This document shows, in pieces, positions 26,485 through 37,570 of a stretch of DNA of 64,000 nt; positions within the stretch are counted from its first letter, which is position 1; the number at the start of each line of letters is the position of its first letter. Origin of the DNA: Dicyema japonicum (taxonomy: Eukaryota > Dicyemida > Rhombozoa > Dicyemidae); NCBI GenBank assembly GCA_011109175.1, contig RDEW01000058.1, positions 192,033 through 256,032 on the forward strand, in the 5' to 3' direction. A program made the translations under genes and the position numbers. Below the pieces are notes generated by a model. It did no database searches, was not told where the DNA came from, and saw nothing but the letters and a program-made list of their open reading frames with translations.

Positions 26485-26745
26485 TTGACACATTTAAATC
26501 AACGATCAACATTATTAAGGAATGGAAGACATTTCTGGAATTTTCTTTCGAAATGGAGAAATTGGAATCTGAAGATTGGATTTAATTCAGGTTTGCTTGT
26601 AGAATTAAATTGTAAGACAAATACTGGTGATTTTGCCGATCTAATAGACTCGTGGAGTAAACGACTAGCTAAAGAAGAGAAGTCGGGAGTAATTATTAAA
26701 TTAACCAAGGAAATTGACAATTTAAAAGTTTGTAGTAATTTCTAA
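26485..26745 (+). CDS. unassigned ORF
   Basis: Open 86-residue frame, K/W-rich N-terminus ('FWNFLSKWRNWNLKI') and a helical C-terminal half ('WSKRLAKEEKSGVIIKLTKEIDNL'). The upstream frame ('SNFEKFDATLTNLIEML', 26420-26475) may join it across a stop or tiny intron. Looks like coding DNA, but I recognise no family. Confidence 0.3.
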   Translation: MTHLNQRSTLLRNGRHFWNFLSKWRNWNLKIGFNSGLLVELNCKTNTGDFADLIDSWSKRLAKEEKSGVIIKLTKEIDNLKVCSNF

Positions 26746-26820
26746 GAGCATTCTAATAATCGATTCCATACTTTAAATGGCTTGTTGGAGAAGACCTGGC
26801 TTATCTTTTTTAATTTTTAA

Positions 26821-27130
26821 ACGACTTTAGTTCCTTAAAATGAGTAGGCTCGGGTGTCTACCCGCACGCATTAAATGGGACGATCCAACAACCTCACTAA
26901 ATCATTCATCGGTAGTAGCGACGGGTGATGTGACAAAGGGCTGGGACTTAATCATTGCAGGTTAATGACTTGCGATTACTAAGAATTCCTTATGCACGAG
27001 GAATAATTACAAACCTCGATTCCTGTCACGAAGAAATTTTTGTGTTGCTGCTTTTTTTGCCAAGCAAGACACCCACTGCTATCTTTGTTGTAGCGCGTAT
27101 GCAGCCCCAAACGTCTAAAGTCAATGTTAC
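26821..27130 (-). rRNA. 18S: 18S rRNA 3' fragment, probably pseudogene
   Basis: The minus strand matches the 3' region of 18S rRNA: 'TTTGGGGCTGCATACGCGCT' (near 27110), 'GTAATTATTCCTCGTGCA', 'AGTAATCGCAAGTCATTA', 'GATTAAGTCCC.GCCCTTTGT', 'CCCGTCGCTACTACCGAT', 'TTTAGTGAGG' and, degraded, '..AAAGTCGT' near 26825. The near-universal decoding-centre sequence 'ACACACCGCCCGTC' is altered here to 'CACATCACCCGTC'. That change and the abrupt ends suggest a displaced, non-functional fragment. It does not overlap the 1-1052 piece in gene coordinates. Confidence 0.88.
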
Positions 27131-27175
27131 TTCACTATATTCTGGTTTTTTGGTTTAACTTGGTTCTTAAAAAGT

Positions 27176-27530
27176 ATGTTCAAGTGGTTGAACGAAACGT
27201 CTGATGACATCGGATCTGAAGGTCTGGCTGGGATCGAATGGAGTTTTCAACGAAGGTCAATTCTTTTCAAACAAATCCCACCCATGAGGCGACGAGTCCT
27301 TCTGCGCGATACAGTAGTTGAAATGAATCTTTCTACCTTCTACCTGACCAAATCCTCTGGTGAAGATTACATTATGAAAACTATTCCGCCGAATAATGAA
27401 GAGATGTCTGCGACGGTAGGACGTGTGATGAAAATGGAATAGGGTGGTTCTACTTTTCCATCTCTCTTCTGAAGTGGAAGCATGTAATGTACTATTGGAA
27501 GATGTATTTGGTCGACACAAGCAGATGTTC
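27176..27530 (+). repeat. coding-like dispersed repeat D, copy 1
   Basis: The 3' part (27360-27530) is duplicated at 28785-28950. Both encode 'MKTIP.N.E.M.ATVGRV.KM' and then, in this copy after a stop, a second conserved block ('SEAEACNVLLEDGFGRPH' in copy 2). The leading ORF (27176-27442, 88 residues) contains 'LSTFYLTKSSGEDY', also echoed upstream of copy 2. Likely two decayed copies of one transposon protein or gene; family unknown. Confidence 0.5.
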
Positions 27531-28379
27531 TCATTTTGATAAGAGAATCCACAGAGTGTTGAGGGTTAATGACCGAATATCCGTATTTCAGATTAAAAGT
27601 AGGAGGACAGATAATTCCTTTATATCCTCAATGGCTGGTTTGTCTATAAACCCTGATGAACTCGATTTGTTTTACATGTAACTAACGGATACCGTCTCTG
27701 ATTTTAAAGCCTCGTTATGACCTTTTTAGTGGAGAATGGAATGCAAAAGTGGTCATTGATTTGGAAAGAACCCTTTATGGGCGGGCATTCTAGCGGGGGA
27801 AAAATATGTCAGGATTGCTTTTTGTACAGTCATGTAACGTGGTTGATCACTTTATTTAAAATCGGTATTCTATCATAATAGGGGACATAAGATTACATGG
27901 ACTGGACTCTGAAAAGATAGGATGGAGATTACATTCACAGTCAGAAAGACTATGTACAATGAAAAGGATCTCTTCGTGCGTTAATAACAGCTTTCCTCAG
28001 CTATGTTGTAAAATGCTAAAGACCCCCACATCTGTGAAAAAGTATTTCAGAATAGATGGAGATAGAAGGAGAGATTTGATCTTTTACAGTGGAAGCTTAT
28101 GCTTATGGGAGAAGACGTGTGGAAATCACTGTATGGCGATTAAGAAGGAGATTGCGGACATAAATATGGAACTCCTCAAGCGATGACTTGGAATCTACTG
28201 TTGAAGGAATAAAGAAAGCAAGTTTCGATTTGCTTGGGAAAAAGGGCTGCAGGATTTAAAGGAGTCTTTGATCTCAAAATTTAACCATTATCTTACGAAG
28301 AGAAAGAAATCGTATGTCAAGGAGATTAGAAGGGTGAAAAAAAGAATTTATGTCAAAAACTGACGAATGTGTCTGTGGA

Positions 28380-28565
28380 ATTGCTACAACTAATCCAAAA
28401 AGTAATACAAATATTACAAAAACTACTACATCCCATGATACTATAACTATTCACAACTATTACATCTCAGACTACAACTACTCCAAAACATGACATCTAT
28501 GACTACAAATACTCCAATAACTACAACATCCCCTGATACTATAACTACTCCAACAACTCTGGACA
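28380..28565 (+). repeat. threonine-rich low-complexity repeat
   Basis: ACT/ACA-rich irregular repeats ('ACTACTACATCCC', 'ACTACAACATCCCC', 'CTACTCCAA') encode Thr/Ser/Pro runs ('TTNTPITTTSPDTITTPTT') like the O-glycosylated linkers of mucins. The surrounding frame closes quickly on both sides, so this is a relic or part of a gene whose other exons I cannot find. Confidence 0.55.
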
Positions 28566-28756
28566 TTCTTTGCTTCTGTAACGTAGTTTATAATAATAAT
28601 TTTGGCAATGTCGTTTTTGGTAACGCAGTGAAAATCGTCAATAGTGTATATTTATTTTTATTTATTAAAATAAAATTATTTCGTATTTTAAAATCGTTAA
28701 AATTGATCAATGCACATAAATGGCATAGTCATACTATTTGACCTTGATGTCATATA

Positions 28757-28951
28757 TTGAACTGCGTACTTTCCCTGAACAAATTTTCTAGTACAGAAAA
28801 TAATATGAAAACTATTCCGAAGAATGAAATTATGTTCGCGACGGTAGGACGTGTGATAAAAATGAACGAGGACGGACTTACCTATCCACCCCTTTCTGAA
28901 GCGGAAGCCTGTAATGTGCTATTGGAAGATGGATTTGGTCGACCGCACTGA
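28757..28951 (+). repeat. coding-like dispersed repeat D, copy 2
   Basis: Second copy of the unit described at 27176-27530. Here the frame is open through 'FATVGRVIKMNEDGLTYPPL' to TGA 28949-28951. See copy 1 for the comparison. Confidence 0.5.
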
Positions 28952-29329
28952 ATACTAAGAAGGCCTACTATCTACAAGTTATTTTACTGTTTTCATCCAA
29001 GTAGACATTAATTAGAGGTACATCACTTAAATTTATTAAAAATATCTTTTAACAATCATTGATTTATTAAAATAAACACGTGTGTAATTTAAAATATGTG
29101 AACCCTCTACTAAAAGAAGGTACATATAAGTAGTCAACATCTTCCATGTCCTCTACTTTGAATATTCTTGCTCTCTTAAGTCTACTCCATCCGTTTCCTC
29201 TCAGTCCACATCTTAGAAGACTTTGGTCCTCGTTTTGCTTAATCTTCAGTTTCTTCTTCAACAAATCCACACTCGGCATTGGTTTCTCTCCTGAAGCCAT
29301 CAATATTGAGTCCCTACATATGTCATTAT

Positions 29330-30593
29330 TAGGGCAAGTTGTTTCTAGCAGTTAAAAAATATTTTTTTAGCGCTAAAAAATCACAAAATCTAGCAATTAT
29401 AATTATAAAAATTAGCACTTAAAATGATAAAATCTAGCATTTAAAATTGTAAAATCTATAACTTAAAAAATAAAATATAACATTTAAATTTTATTTATTG
29501 TAATATAATTTCGGATATGCACACTTTATACGTAAAATCGTATTGTGTAACAGATTAGAAACATGTTGTTGTACATGACCATTAATGTTTTACCACCTAT
29601 TTATTTAAATAAATTTATATCACCAGAAATCATATACGGAGTGGCATCTGAAATTAGTAGATAAAAATTGTCACGAATAATCTTCATTTCTCTAATGACG
29701 TCATCTATTAATTGGCAGATGATAGCAGCAGTGGCATGATTTTCCAGTGTATTGCATTCAACCAAATAGGATTTTGTTGGAAAGCGAATGCTCCCAATTA
29801 GAATCACTACAAAACTTTTCCTTCGGATATCTGTTTCATCAATTATTATAAAAATCTTTTCTTTTTTTAAGTTGAAAATAAATTTTAATACGTTAATAAT
29901 TTTGTTAACTCATTTATCTTTTTTCTGCAAAAATTGACCGTAGTTCTGCATGAAAATTCGAAGGAATGTTAATTTTAAATGTTTTAAACACTTTTTTGAT
30001 CGAATCGTTATTTAATTTGTACAGCGGGATGTTTGCTTGTACAAAAGCTTCCGTGATCGTTTCATTAGCCGAATCTACTTGGATTGATTCAGTTAATTTT
30101 GTTTGAACTGAATTACATGAATGACCTACAATTGTATTAACAATTTATACGCATATTGTTCTGATGTTTTAAACAAGAACGATGAGAATCAACTGAAAAT
30201 TTTTTTGAACAGTTGACTTTGGATTAACGAAGAGAACAAATTAGAAGGCCATCGTCAGCAATACAGAACTCATCTTGAATTCCGAGACTATACGATTAGC
30301 TTTCTTAAGCAACGAACACTTGGGTTTTGGCATCACTAAAATACTATATAGCGTGCTAAATTATTTTATTTAAATTATTTTATTATCATTTTATGGGTGA
30401 TATAAAAATGATTTTTTAATGCAATTTAAATTAGCATTTAAAAAAAAACTTAGCATTTAAATTAAAAAAAGCACTTATAGCATTATAATGTATGTTCTTT
30501 TTAACAAAATTAAAAAATAATAATTCCAAATTCTATTTTATATTAAAATAAGTATAAAAAATAAAAATAGCATTTAGCACTTAAATTGCCCTA
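29330..30593 (-). mobile_element. hAT DNA transposon with intact ends and 8-bp TSD
   Basis: The element is 1264 bp. Its ends are inverted: 'TAGGGCAA' at 29330-29337 and 'TTGCCCTA' at 30586-30593. It is flanked by the direct 8-bp duplication 'GTCATTAT' (29322-29329 and 30594-30601). An 8-bp TSD with short TIRs is diagnostic of the hAT superfamily. Subterminal regions (29380-29480 and 30400-30585) carry repeated 'TAGCA(C/T)TTAAA'-type motifs, as expected for hAT transposase binding sites. The interior encodes a broken hAT transposase on the minus strand. Confidence 0.9.
29601..30240 (-). pseudogene. hAT-family (CGGBP1/DUF659-like) transposase, truncated
   Basis: On the minus strand: 'FVQANIPLYKLNNDSIKKVF' and 'INIPSNFHAEL' (about 30080-29970), then across stops 'KIFIIIDETDIRRKSFVVIL' (29860-29805), then an open frame 29807-29601 with 'YLVECNTLENHATAAII' and 'FYLLISDATPYMI'. 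This follows the pattern 'ANIPL.KLNN...', 'K.....DET.D...R.VV..I', 'LL.SDAAPYM' of hAT-derived proteins related to CGGBP1. The DET and DA(A/T)PYM blocks are the catalytic-domain signatures of this group. The C-terminal half, with the dimerisation domain, is missing, so the element is non-autonomous. Confidence 0.8.
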
Positions 30594-30930
30594 GTCATTA
30601 TCTTCCATTTTGTTAGCAGTCTCTTCATCACTCTTTTCCCTAGTTCTTTTGACTTTATACGTCGAGATACCCCCCTTATATAATTCATCCAAAAACATTC
30701 CTCCTCCTCACTTTTATCAATATTTTATGTTTTCTTTTCGAATAATTTACGACCTTTGGCATCACCTCCTTTTCCGCATCCTCACTATGTATTGGTTCCT
30801 CATATCTTTTATTTGTTCTCTCTTCTTCGCAATCCTCGTCTTACCTAACTCTAAAAATAAGCCAAGGGTCATTTTTATAATTAGAAACTGTCCTTCAGTT
30901 TATCGACAAAGTTGTGGTTTATTATTGTAG

Positions 30931-31221
30931 GTTTGGTCACCGGTATAAAACTGAAAATATTTGTTTGTTGATTTGTTGTTATTTAAGTCATATTTACATA
31001 TTCTATCAGAATTATGCATAAATTTATGTTTGTATTTCTCTAAAAATGAAAATTGCTGATAACCGATAACCAGTTTATCAATTTCAATTGAAAATAATGC
31101 CTCTGGATAATTTTTTGTAATCTTGGAGATTGAGGTAGTTTGTTGTTAAAATAGTGTCAATTAAATGATTAACCTCGTACAGATCTCGTTGAATATATAA
31201 GCATTGATGACATTCTTAAAG
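30931..31221. other. no gene recognised
   Basis: AT-rich DNA between the split gene and the LINE-C insertion. No motif noted. Confidence 0.4.
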
Positions 31222-31235
31222 TCATTAACTAAATT

Positions 31236-31550
31236 TTTTTTTTTTTTTTTTTTTTTTAAATCAAGAATTTATTTATAACAAAAAAATCGTTCTAAAGTCC
31301 AGCGGATATGATCGAGTGGCTGTTACCTCTGACTACTGCCAGGGAATATCTTTGGAAAAAGCCACTCGGTTTCCCGACGCTCCTCGAGGCTTTGGTCAAT
31401 AGACACCAAGTGCTCTAAGGAAAGAGACCGTCTTGGGGCCAAAGACTCCGCTCGTCTCGACGACCACTGGCTGTATATGAAACGGTTTATGAGGCTGCTG
31501 TATTTCTTTTTTTTTTTTTGAAAACTCGAAGATAAAGAAATACAGCAGCC
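31236..31550 (-). mobile_element. recent 5'-truncated LINE-C insertion with poly(A) tail and TSD
   Basis: Flanked by the direct repeat 'TCATTAACTAAATT' (31222-31235 and 31551-31564). The T-run 31234-31257 is the poly(A) tail of a minus-strand insertion. The body (31500-31270, minus) encodes 'PVVVETSGVFGPKTVSFLRA', the C-terminal LINE-C motif seen at 25290-25500. The perfect TSD and long uninterrupted tail mean the insertion is young. The 5' end (right side) carries a 20-bp perfect inverted repeat, 'TGAGGCTGCTGTATTTCTTT' at 31482-31506 and its complement at 31533-31552. Confidence 0.85.
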
Positions 31551-31564
31551 TCATTAACTAAATT

Positions 31565-32264
31565 ACATTGAAATCTGAGATGTGACTTATATTTAATTTA
31601 AATTATTTAAAAAAAAATATTATTAATATTATTAATTTCTTATGAGCTTTTTTTTCTGTTGATCATAGTGGAATATATCCTTCGTACTGAGTTATGAATT
31701 TATTTATTTATTAGCTATGAATGAACTCAATAGAGAGGATAATGATAACTCGAGCCCAGTGGTGTTTGGCATACTGGATATTGGAAATTGATACAATAGT
31801 CATGAATTCGGTTTCTCAATGGAGAACAGGACTATTATTAATAATGCCTTTGTTTGAATGAATGGTCACTATTAATAAGTACTTTGTTATTTTAAGGTAA
31901 ATTCACGAATCAACGGATTTATGGAAATACTTTAATTCGTAAGAACCGAGGGTAATTATGATCATCCAGTATTATACATGCTTATTTGGGTTTTAGAGAG
32001 GAACATTTGGTCAAAAATAGGAAGGAGCTTGAACTTGTCAAAATCAAGTGATTAGTCAGTTTGGTTTTACTTTGGTCTTGTGAGGTGGGAGTGCAAATTG
32101 TTTTTATACAATACGGTTCTCATTATTCAGAAATGCTCTCGGGAGGATAGTAGTATCAGTTGAAGGATTTGATCTTTACAGAATCCATAATTGAGTAAAC
32201 CCAAGTATCTTCATTGTACTGGATTTGTCAATTGTTAGTTAGTTAGTTAATTAACCCAGATCTC
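31565..32264. other. no gene recognised
   Basis: AT-rich, no ORF of note. Confidence 0.4.
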
Positions 32265-32631
32265 ACTAACTTGTGGAGACCAACGGCTATAAAATCTGAC
32301 ATCGCAGATGACGGTCGCTATCATATATTGGTCAACTTGGTATGGTAGACGAACAGCGTTAAAGAGATCAAAAGGTTATTTGCTGTCAACTCGGAGAGGT
32401 TGCAAAAGGAACAAAGAAAATTTTTTACATTATCCAGTTTGCCAACGTCGGTCGATAGGGATGGTCCCCACATCGTTTACGAGTCAAGTTTACCCGGAGA
32501 TCCTTCGGAAGAGAGGATTCTGAATAGTCAAGTAGAGGAAAAGTCGATGTAGTATTTAATCGTCGAGTCTTTAACAAATTCAACGTGAAAGTAACTCTGT
32601 AAAACTCAGGAGTAACTATTCGAAAGCGCAA
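32265..32631 (-). mobile_element. LINE-A 3' fragment
   Basis: Minus copy of the 3' segment at 18110-18435. It shares 'CTCACTAACTTGT' (the reverse of the conserved end), 'TTTGCTGTCAACTC', 'CCCACATCGT' and 'GGATTCTG'. The protein trace 'CGDHPYRPTLANW' corresponds to 'VGITPYLPTYDIL' in the 63690 copy. Confidence 0.7.
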
Positions 32632-34440
32632 ATCTCATGACGTCGGGGCCTCAGATGGGCGGAAAAGAAGTCTTCTAAGACGAATTATTTTTTCTAAGAA
32701 ATTTTTATCTTACAAACGTAATAAATATTAAATAAAAACAATATAATAAATAAATAATTAATTAATATCTTAAAAGTATGATGTGAGAATCCTCTGAAAC
32801 AATGAAGACTATAAAAAGACGAGGATGAAGAACCAATCAAACGTATAGAAAACTAAGAAAAAATTCTCTTAAATGGTAATTCCGTTGATCTCACTATAGC
32901 TTCAGAAAACTTCACAACCTCCACGAAAGCGACAAAAACAGTTTACTCTGTCTTGCGGAGTATTCGGAATTATAAGCGAGCAAAACGAGACCATGCAGCA
33001 AACTTTGAGGTAAAAAACCAGACTCCGTCCATCGACCTTTTTCCGTGGTTCCTCTGAGGAGATTGACACAGGAAGAACTCCTAGCAGAAGCCAAAATAAC
33101 AGAAGAACGTCCAATATTACGGAATATCCGATATTTTGGTGTATTGGTCTATATATCTTAGAGTGACATTACCGTCGGTAGATCACTAGAAAAAAGTCGG
33201 GAAAACTTTAAAAAATCACACCTAAATTGTGAATTTAAGAATATAGATATCGAAGACCCAATATAAAAAAAAACTAGAAAGGGAGTTTTTGTTCTTCAAA
33301 GCAAAATATGCTAGAAAACCATGACCTGAAGCAAACTAACCAATCTTTGTAGCAACATAAATCGTCTTTAAAACAAATAACCAAAAATGATCAAATCCAC
33401 GTGTTGGGAATCATTATCATCAACATAATCACTTTAATGATCGAGAATTCAACACATTTTTAGCAAAACAACTGGACGAGTCAATCTCCTTCAAATAAGA
33501 CGAAAAGTGTTGTTTTCCGTTTTCACGACCTGGTAAGATTTTGCAAAAAAATTGGAAGAGCTTCAAAACTCGAACGATGAACTGAAGACTGTTCTAAATG
33601 ACTAGAATTTCCAAATGATGTACTGAAACAACAGAGACAGTTTTCGAGCCATTTTGGACAAATTGGAGGATACAAATTCGTGCAAAAACTAGGAATATCT
33701 AGAACTGATAGCTACAAAGTCTCCGATTGAAGTTATTTGTAGTCTCTTTGATTATTAGAGGGGGGAATGTCTGGTCGGATGATCTAGGTCTTTTTGCCAA
33801 GTCGGAATCATATTTACGGGAAATTGCGATGTTGGTGGAAGAAAGATGACCAAGAACGAAACTAGCAATAATTTTGATGTTCTGAAAGAATGTAATTCAA
33901 TGCTGGTGGGTGAGCTTAATACACGTTGTTCTGATGTGGAGGTTGAGTCCCTAGCATTATCAGATGATACTACCCCATTGATGGAATTGGCAGGTATTTA
34001 TGGTTATGAGTATTCGTAGTTTATGTTTTGAAGGAGAAATTGATGCACGAAAAGAATCTTCTTAAGAAATTCAAATGATCGGTTTGTTTGCTTGTCAAGT
34101 TGATGTTGGAGATTGGAAGGCGATTATCCGAATGGCTGGAAAAGAAGTACCTAAGATCGGGTTAAAAAGAAATTTGGTGTTTGCGGTTGTATTGGTAGTT
34201 ATTGGATGAGTGTGACTGTAAGTACAAATTAGTTGAGTCTGGATATACTGCATGTATTTGTCATTTGAGCGATAAGTATTTGCGGGGACAGCCTCGGCTC
34301 CAATGTTTTTGGTAGCGCATATTTTGAAGATTAATGGAATGAGTAATAATTTGAAAAGTTTAGGTTTTTTGCTTTAACTTGTTGATTTTATTATGTTTTG
34401 TATGAATAGTGTAATATTTGTTACTTTTCTGTTGTTTTCT
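32632..34440. other. no assignable gene; scattered coding-like segments
   Basis: Plus-strand segments such as 'TKTVYSVLRSIRNYKRAKRD' (32930-32990), 'KLEELQNSNDELKTVLND' (33540-33600) and 'VESLALSDDTTPLMELAGIY' (33950-34010) look like helical protein, but frames change every 100-200 nt and I find no family. They may be exons separated by tiny introns, or a decayed gene. Confidence 0.3.
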
Positions 34441-34444
34441 TACA

Positions 34445-34550
34445 GGTGGTTGGGTTACACAGAATTTTAATAAAAATGAGGCACAATAAACCGGACATTG
34501 TGATACACGATATAGAGCCTGGTCAAGTCCTCATCATAGAAGTTGGCAAT
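34445..34550 (+). mobile_element. LINE C-terminal fragment
   Basis: The plus strand reads 'RHNKPDIVIHDIEPGQVLII', close to the '(R)HNKPDIVV.D' block found near the C-terminus of many animal LINE polyproteins. It abuts copy 2 of the 2-kb repeat. Confidence 0.6.
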
Positions 34551-36570
34551 AATAGTAAGGATACTAATAGCATATATAGTCATCAAATATAGTTAAAATT
34601 ACTTTAACGGTTGACCTAATTTTACTGTCTTAGAGAAATATGACCTATTTTACTTTTAAATAGAAAAGAACATCGGATGTTTAAAATCTTTGGTCCTGAT
34701 AGATCAATCTGTAGCAAAAATCGCACAGAAAAATAATTTTGTCATCAAACGATCACTTTATTCGATTTTTTAATATTTCACATAAAACCAATTCGAGAGT
34801 GCGAATGATGATAATTCGTTACTTAGAACAATATCATCTATTTGAATCTTAAAGAGGCAAAAGATTCTCCCTTCATACTCAGACTAACTACTTCATACTG
34901 CTTTGTGTTAACTTCACGTCTAATCCTCCAAAATTAGACCAATTAAATTACATTGCAGTACTCTTGTCTGAAAAAATAATTTCAATTACCCTGCAGTACT
35001 CTTGTCTGAAAAAGAATTAGATATCATCATACTTCAAAACCAAAATCCAGGTCATCCGCATTTCTTAATTCCTAGATAAAAGTAGGATAATTTTTAGCTC
35101 TCAGATTACGAAAAGCAGCTTCCAGATAACAACAAAAGGATTGGTTATTGTGAGTCACTTTCTGAAGTGTCAATGTGCATAGCCTCTCTTCAGATTCACT
35201 TAAAATTTGATTTTCGCGCAAATTGACCTGTAATTGAACATTATCAAAAGGTATTAAACTTTTGACACAATTTCTAGACATTTTGATAAAGCTATTAAAC
35301 ATTGTGGCAAAGTTATTAGACATTTTCGACAAATTTATTAAATTTTATGGTAAAATTATTAAACAAATCGGAAAACCATGTTAATTGTGTAAATTTAATT
35401 AAATTATTTTTTAATTTTATTTATTTAATCCAACACTTTATTTAATAAAATTAAAATTAATTATGACGACTGTAAATCATGTAATAATTTTAATTTCTTG
35501 TGGTTACTAGTATATTCATCATTTTGGTATTTAATCCTATAGATGTTCAATTTCATCATCTTATACCTTCATTTGGCATTTTGACACAGAAAAATTGTCA
35601 AGAAATAAATCAGGTGCAATTTCTGTATTATATATTAATTATTAAGATATTTGATTAATTGTACATTTTCTGGACTACAAATTGATTCTAAAGTATAGAT
35701 TTACGAATTCAATACATCACATTTGAACATGGTTTCAATTTTTCTATTATACGATCGAAAGTGACGAATTTGTATTAAATATTACTTATTATAGTTACTG
35801 TTGGGAAGAAAGTTTAAAATATGTAATCAAAATACTTTTCCATCTACTATTGATAGCTTGTTATATATATTATTAAATTAATAGGTATTTACAACGATGC
35901 AATTCCCTCTTATACATCGCAATTGATTTTGCAGAAGATTTATCAGTACTTTACAATATGTAAATTTTTTTAATTAATGTAGTTTCTTTCCACAGAGAAT
36001 AGAAGTTATTCAAGAATTTAGAATTAGTTCCATTTGGGTTACATTAAATAAGTATTTTTAATAATAATGTAGAGTGATTGTGTGCAGGGATTCATTCGGT
36101 GATGCAGAGGCGTATAATATTATATTTATCATAGGTATAAAGCTATACGTGATAATCATAATTTTCCAATATAATAACATGTATATGTTCGAAAGTAATA
36201 TATTTAGACGAATACAGCAAGCAGACAAGTAAAACATGTAATTAATAATGTTATTTCAGACTGCAGTGCCATTGCGAACAAGTACAATGTAATGGGCTTT
36301 TGCGGAGTTACTAACATTTTACTAACTTAATCGGTTCTTTTATCGAGAATAAAAATTGGTGTTAATTAATTCAAATTTATTATGATTTAAATAATTTCCT
36401 GGTTGGCCAACTGAATCACACATCTCTACTCTTGACTCGGAAAGAATAATTTTAATTAAAAAAACGATAAGGAAATGAATCGATTATGATTGGTTTTAAG
36501 AACGGATAGGTTTCCTTAGATTTATGAATGACGTGAGCATTATCCCAATTAATTTATTTAGTTTTGATCC
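34545..36570. repeat. 2-kb dispersed repeat, copy 2
   Basis: See copy 1 (7731-9790). In this copy the minus strand keeps a clearer reverse-transcriptase trace: 'NQSFCCYLEAAFRNLRAKNY' (35170-35090) and, in the next frame, 'ELRNADDLDFGFE' (35075-35035), i.e. the A-D-D box of a LINE-B-like enzyme. The rest is AT-rich and non-coding. Confidence 0.85.
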
Positions 36571-37063
36571 CTGTCGACATAATTGTCGCTAAGTTCTTTC
36601 TCAAGATATTCAAGGAGATCAATTATATGAACACAATTGCCTTTAAGAGAGTCAGCGTCCAAATTTCTTGAGAATATTCCTCGTCGGAGTAGTTAAATGA
36701 ATTGGCACACAACTTTTTTTGTCATCAGGTGTCAAACTCCACGGATCAACACCTGAATTTTTTGATCTGATCCTGAATATCGAAGGTGTTTTCTTGGTCA
36801 TGTATTTGCCCCCGTCTGGATTATTTTATATAATATTTTCTGCCCCCGACTTCGGACACTTTATCTTCCAATAGTCTTTCCAAAAATAGGGATTTTTACA
36901 TAAATCTTAGCACCCTCAGCCTTTCATATACGTCCGTTTATTATTTCCATTATTAGACATGAAAACCCTATAGTAACTCTAATCTAATTGAGATATGTTG
37001 AACCTCAAGAAAACTAAAGTAATGCTAGTTCATTATGCATTTTCCTTAAGGATCAAGCATTCA
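36571..37063. other. no gene recognised
   Basis: No frame longer than chance; possibly the decayed downstream part of the minus-strand LINE ORF1 that follows. Confidence 0.3.
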
Positions 37064-37570
37064 CTAGCAATATAATCTTGTTTCAACATTTTGGTGACCT
37101 TGCTTCTTCAAATCCAAGCTTACTATCTCCATTAAATCCATCTGTGTATTCGCGGACAGATAGTTAAGATGTGACATAATCTTTGATATTTCCGTATATA
37201 CCTTCTCTGATAGATTGGGTGGGACTTCATTCGATTTCGACAAATTTTTAGTGCCGTCTTTGACGTAACTGTCTTTGCTGTCCACGTTCTCCCAATATCG
37301 CTTATTATCACCTGTCCATCGTTTTACCCTACTCTCCTATGATCAAGACTTTTAGGCGAATGGACATCCATCATATCTATCACAATGTGAGGACGAGCCA
37401 CAATTTATGCTATTAATTGTGTTCCCAGGAATCTTTCACACGCAGACAGATCGTGTTCTCCTCAAGTGAGACATCTTGTATTCTTACAGAAGCAGGATAT
37501 ATGCCCATAGCGTTGGCAGTTGAATCATTTATGTGGCTTCTTCCGTACTATTCGCATGTAATAGTACGTG
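37064..37570 (-). mobile_element. LINE ORF1 (gag-like) with CCHC zinc knuckles
   Basis: The minus strand near 37540-37450 reads 'FNCQRYGHISCFCKNTRCLT' then 'GEHDLSAC', a pair of C-x2-C-x4-H-x4-C knuckles as in the nucleic-acid-binding ORF1 proteins of Jockey-type LINEs; the first Cys and one later Cys are lost. Downstream, an open frame (37285-37064, 73 residues) is charged and helical ('NLSEKVYTEISKIMSHLNYL'), as expected for the ORF1 tail. No ORF2 follows. Confidence 0.65.

Larger units (their letters stand above)
29067..30900 (-). pseudogene. charged, probably nuclear protein gene split by a hAT insertion
   Basis: Minus-strand coding sequence on both sides of the hAT element. Upstream part (30860-30602): acidic/basic 'DCEEERTNKRYEEPIHSED', 'VMPKVVNYSKRKHKIL', then, after a frame change, 'MFLDELYKGGISTYKVKRTR' and 'KSDEETANKMEDND'. 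Downstream part (29329-29067): 'ICRDSILMASGEKPMPSVDL', 'LKIKQNEDQSLLRCGL', 'RLKRARIFKVEDMEDVDYLY', then a stop. The two halves are in the same frame if the element and one copy of its 8-bp duplication are ignored, which shows the insertion hit an open frame. I recognise no domain; composition suggests a nuclear or chromatin-associated protein, but a transposon-encoded protein is not excluded. Confidence 0.5.

Noticed and set aside
30610-30930. Plus ORF of 106 hydrophobic residues
   Set aside because: It is the complement of the charged minus-strand coding region split by the hAT element.
31234-31257. T-run as a possible terminator
   Set aside because: It is the complement of a LINE poly(A) tail, bounded by a target-site duplication.
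32902-33114. Minus ORF starting 'MDVLLLFWLLLGVLPVSIS', looks like a secreted Cys-containing peptide
   Set aside because: The hydrophobic start is persuasive, but the plus strand of the same stretch also reads as protein-like text, no homologue is known to me, and there is no promoter or splice support. Probably a shadow.
34220-34290. 'CKYKLV..GYTACICHLSDKYL', similar to a GPCR-proteolysis-site C-x-C-x-H-L motif
   Set aside because: No transmembrane segments follow, the frame is stop-bounded, and the neighbouring 'RHNKPDIV' block points to a LINE C-terminus.
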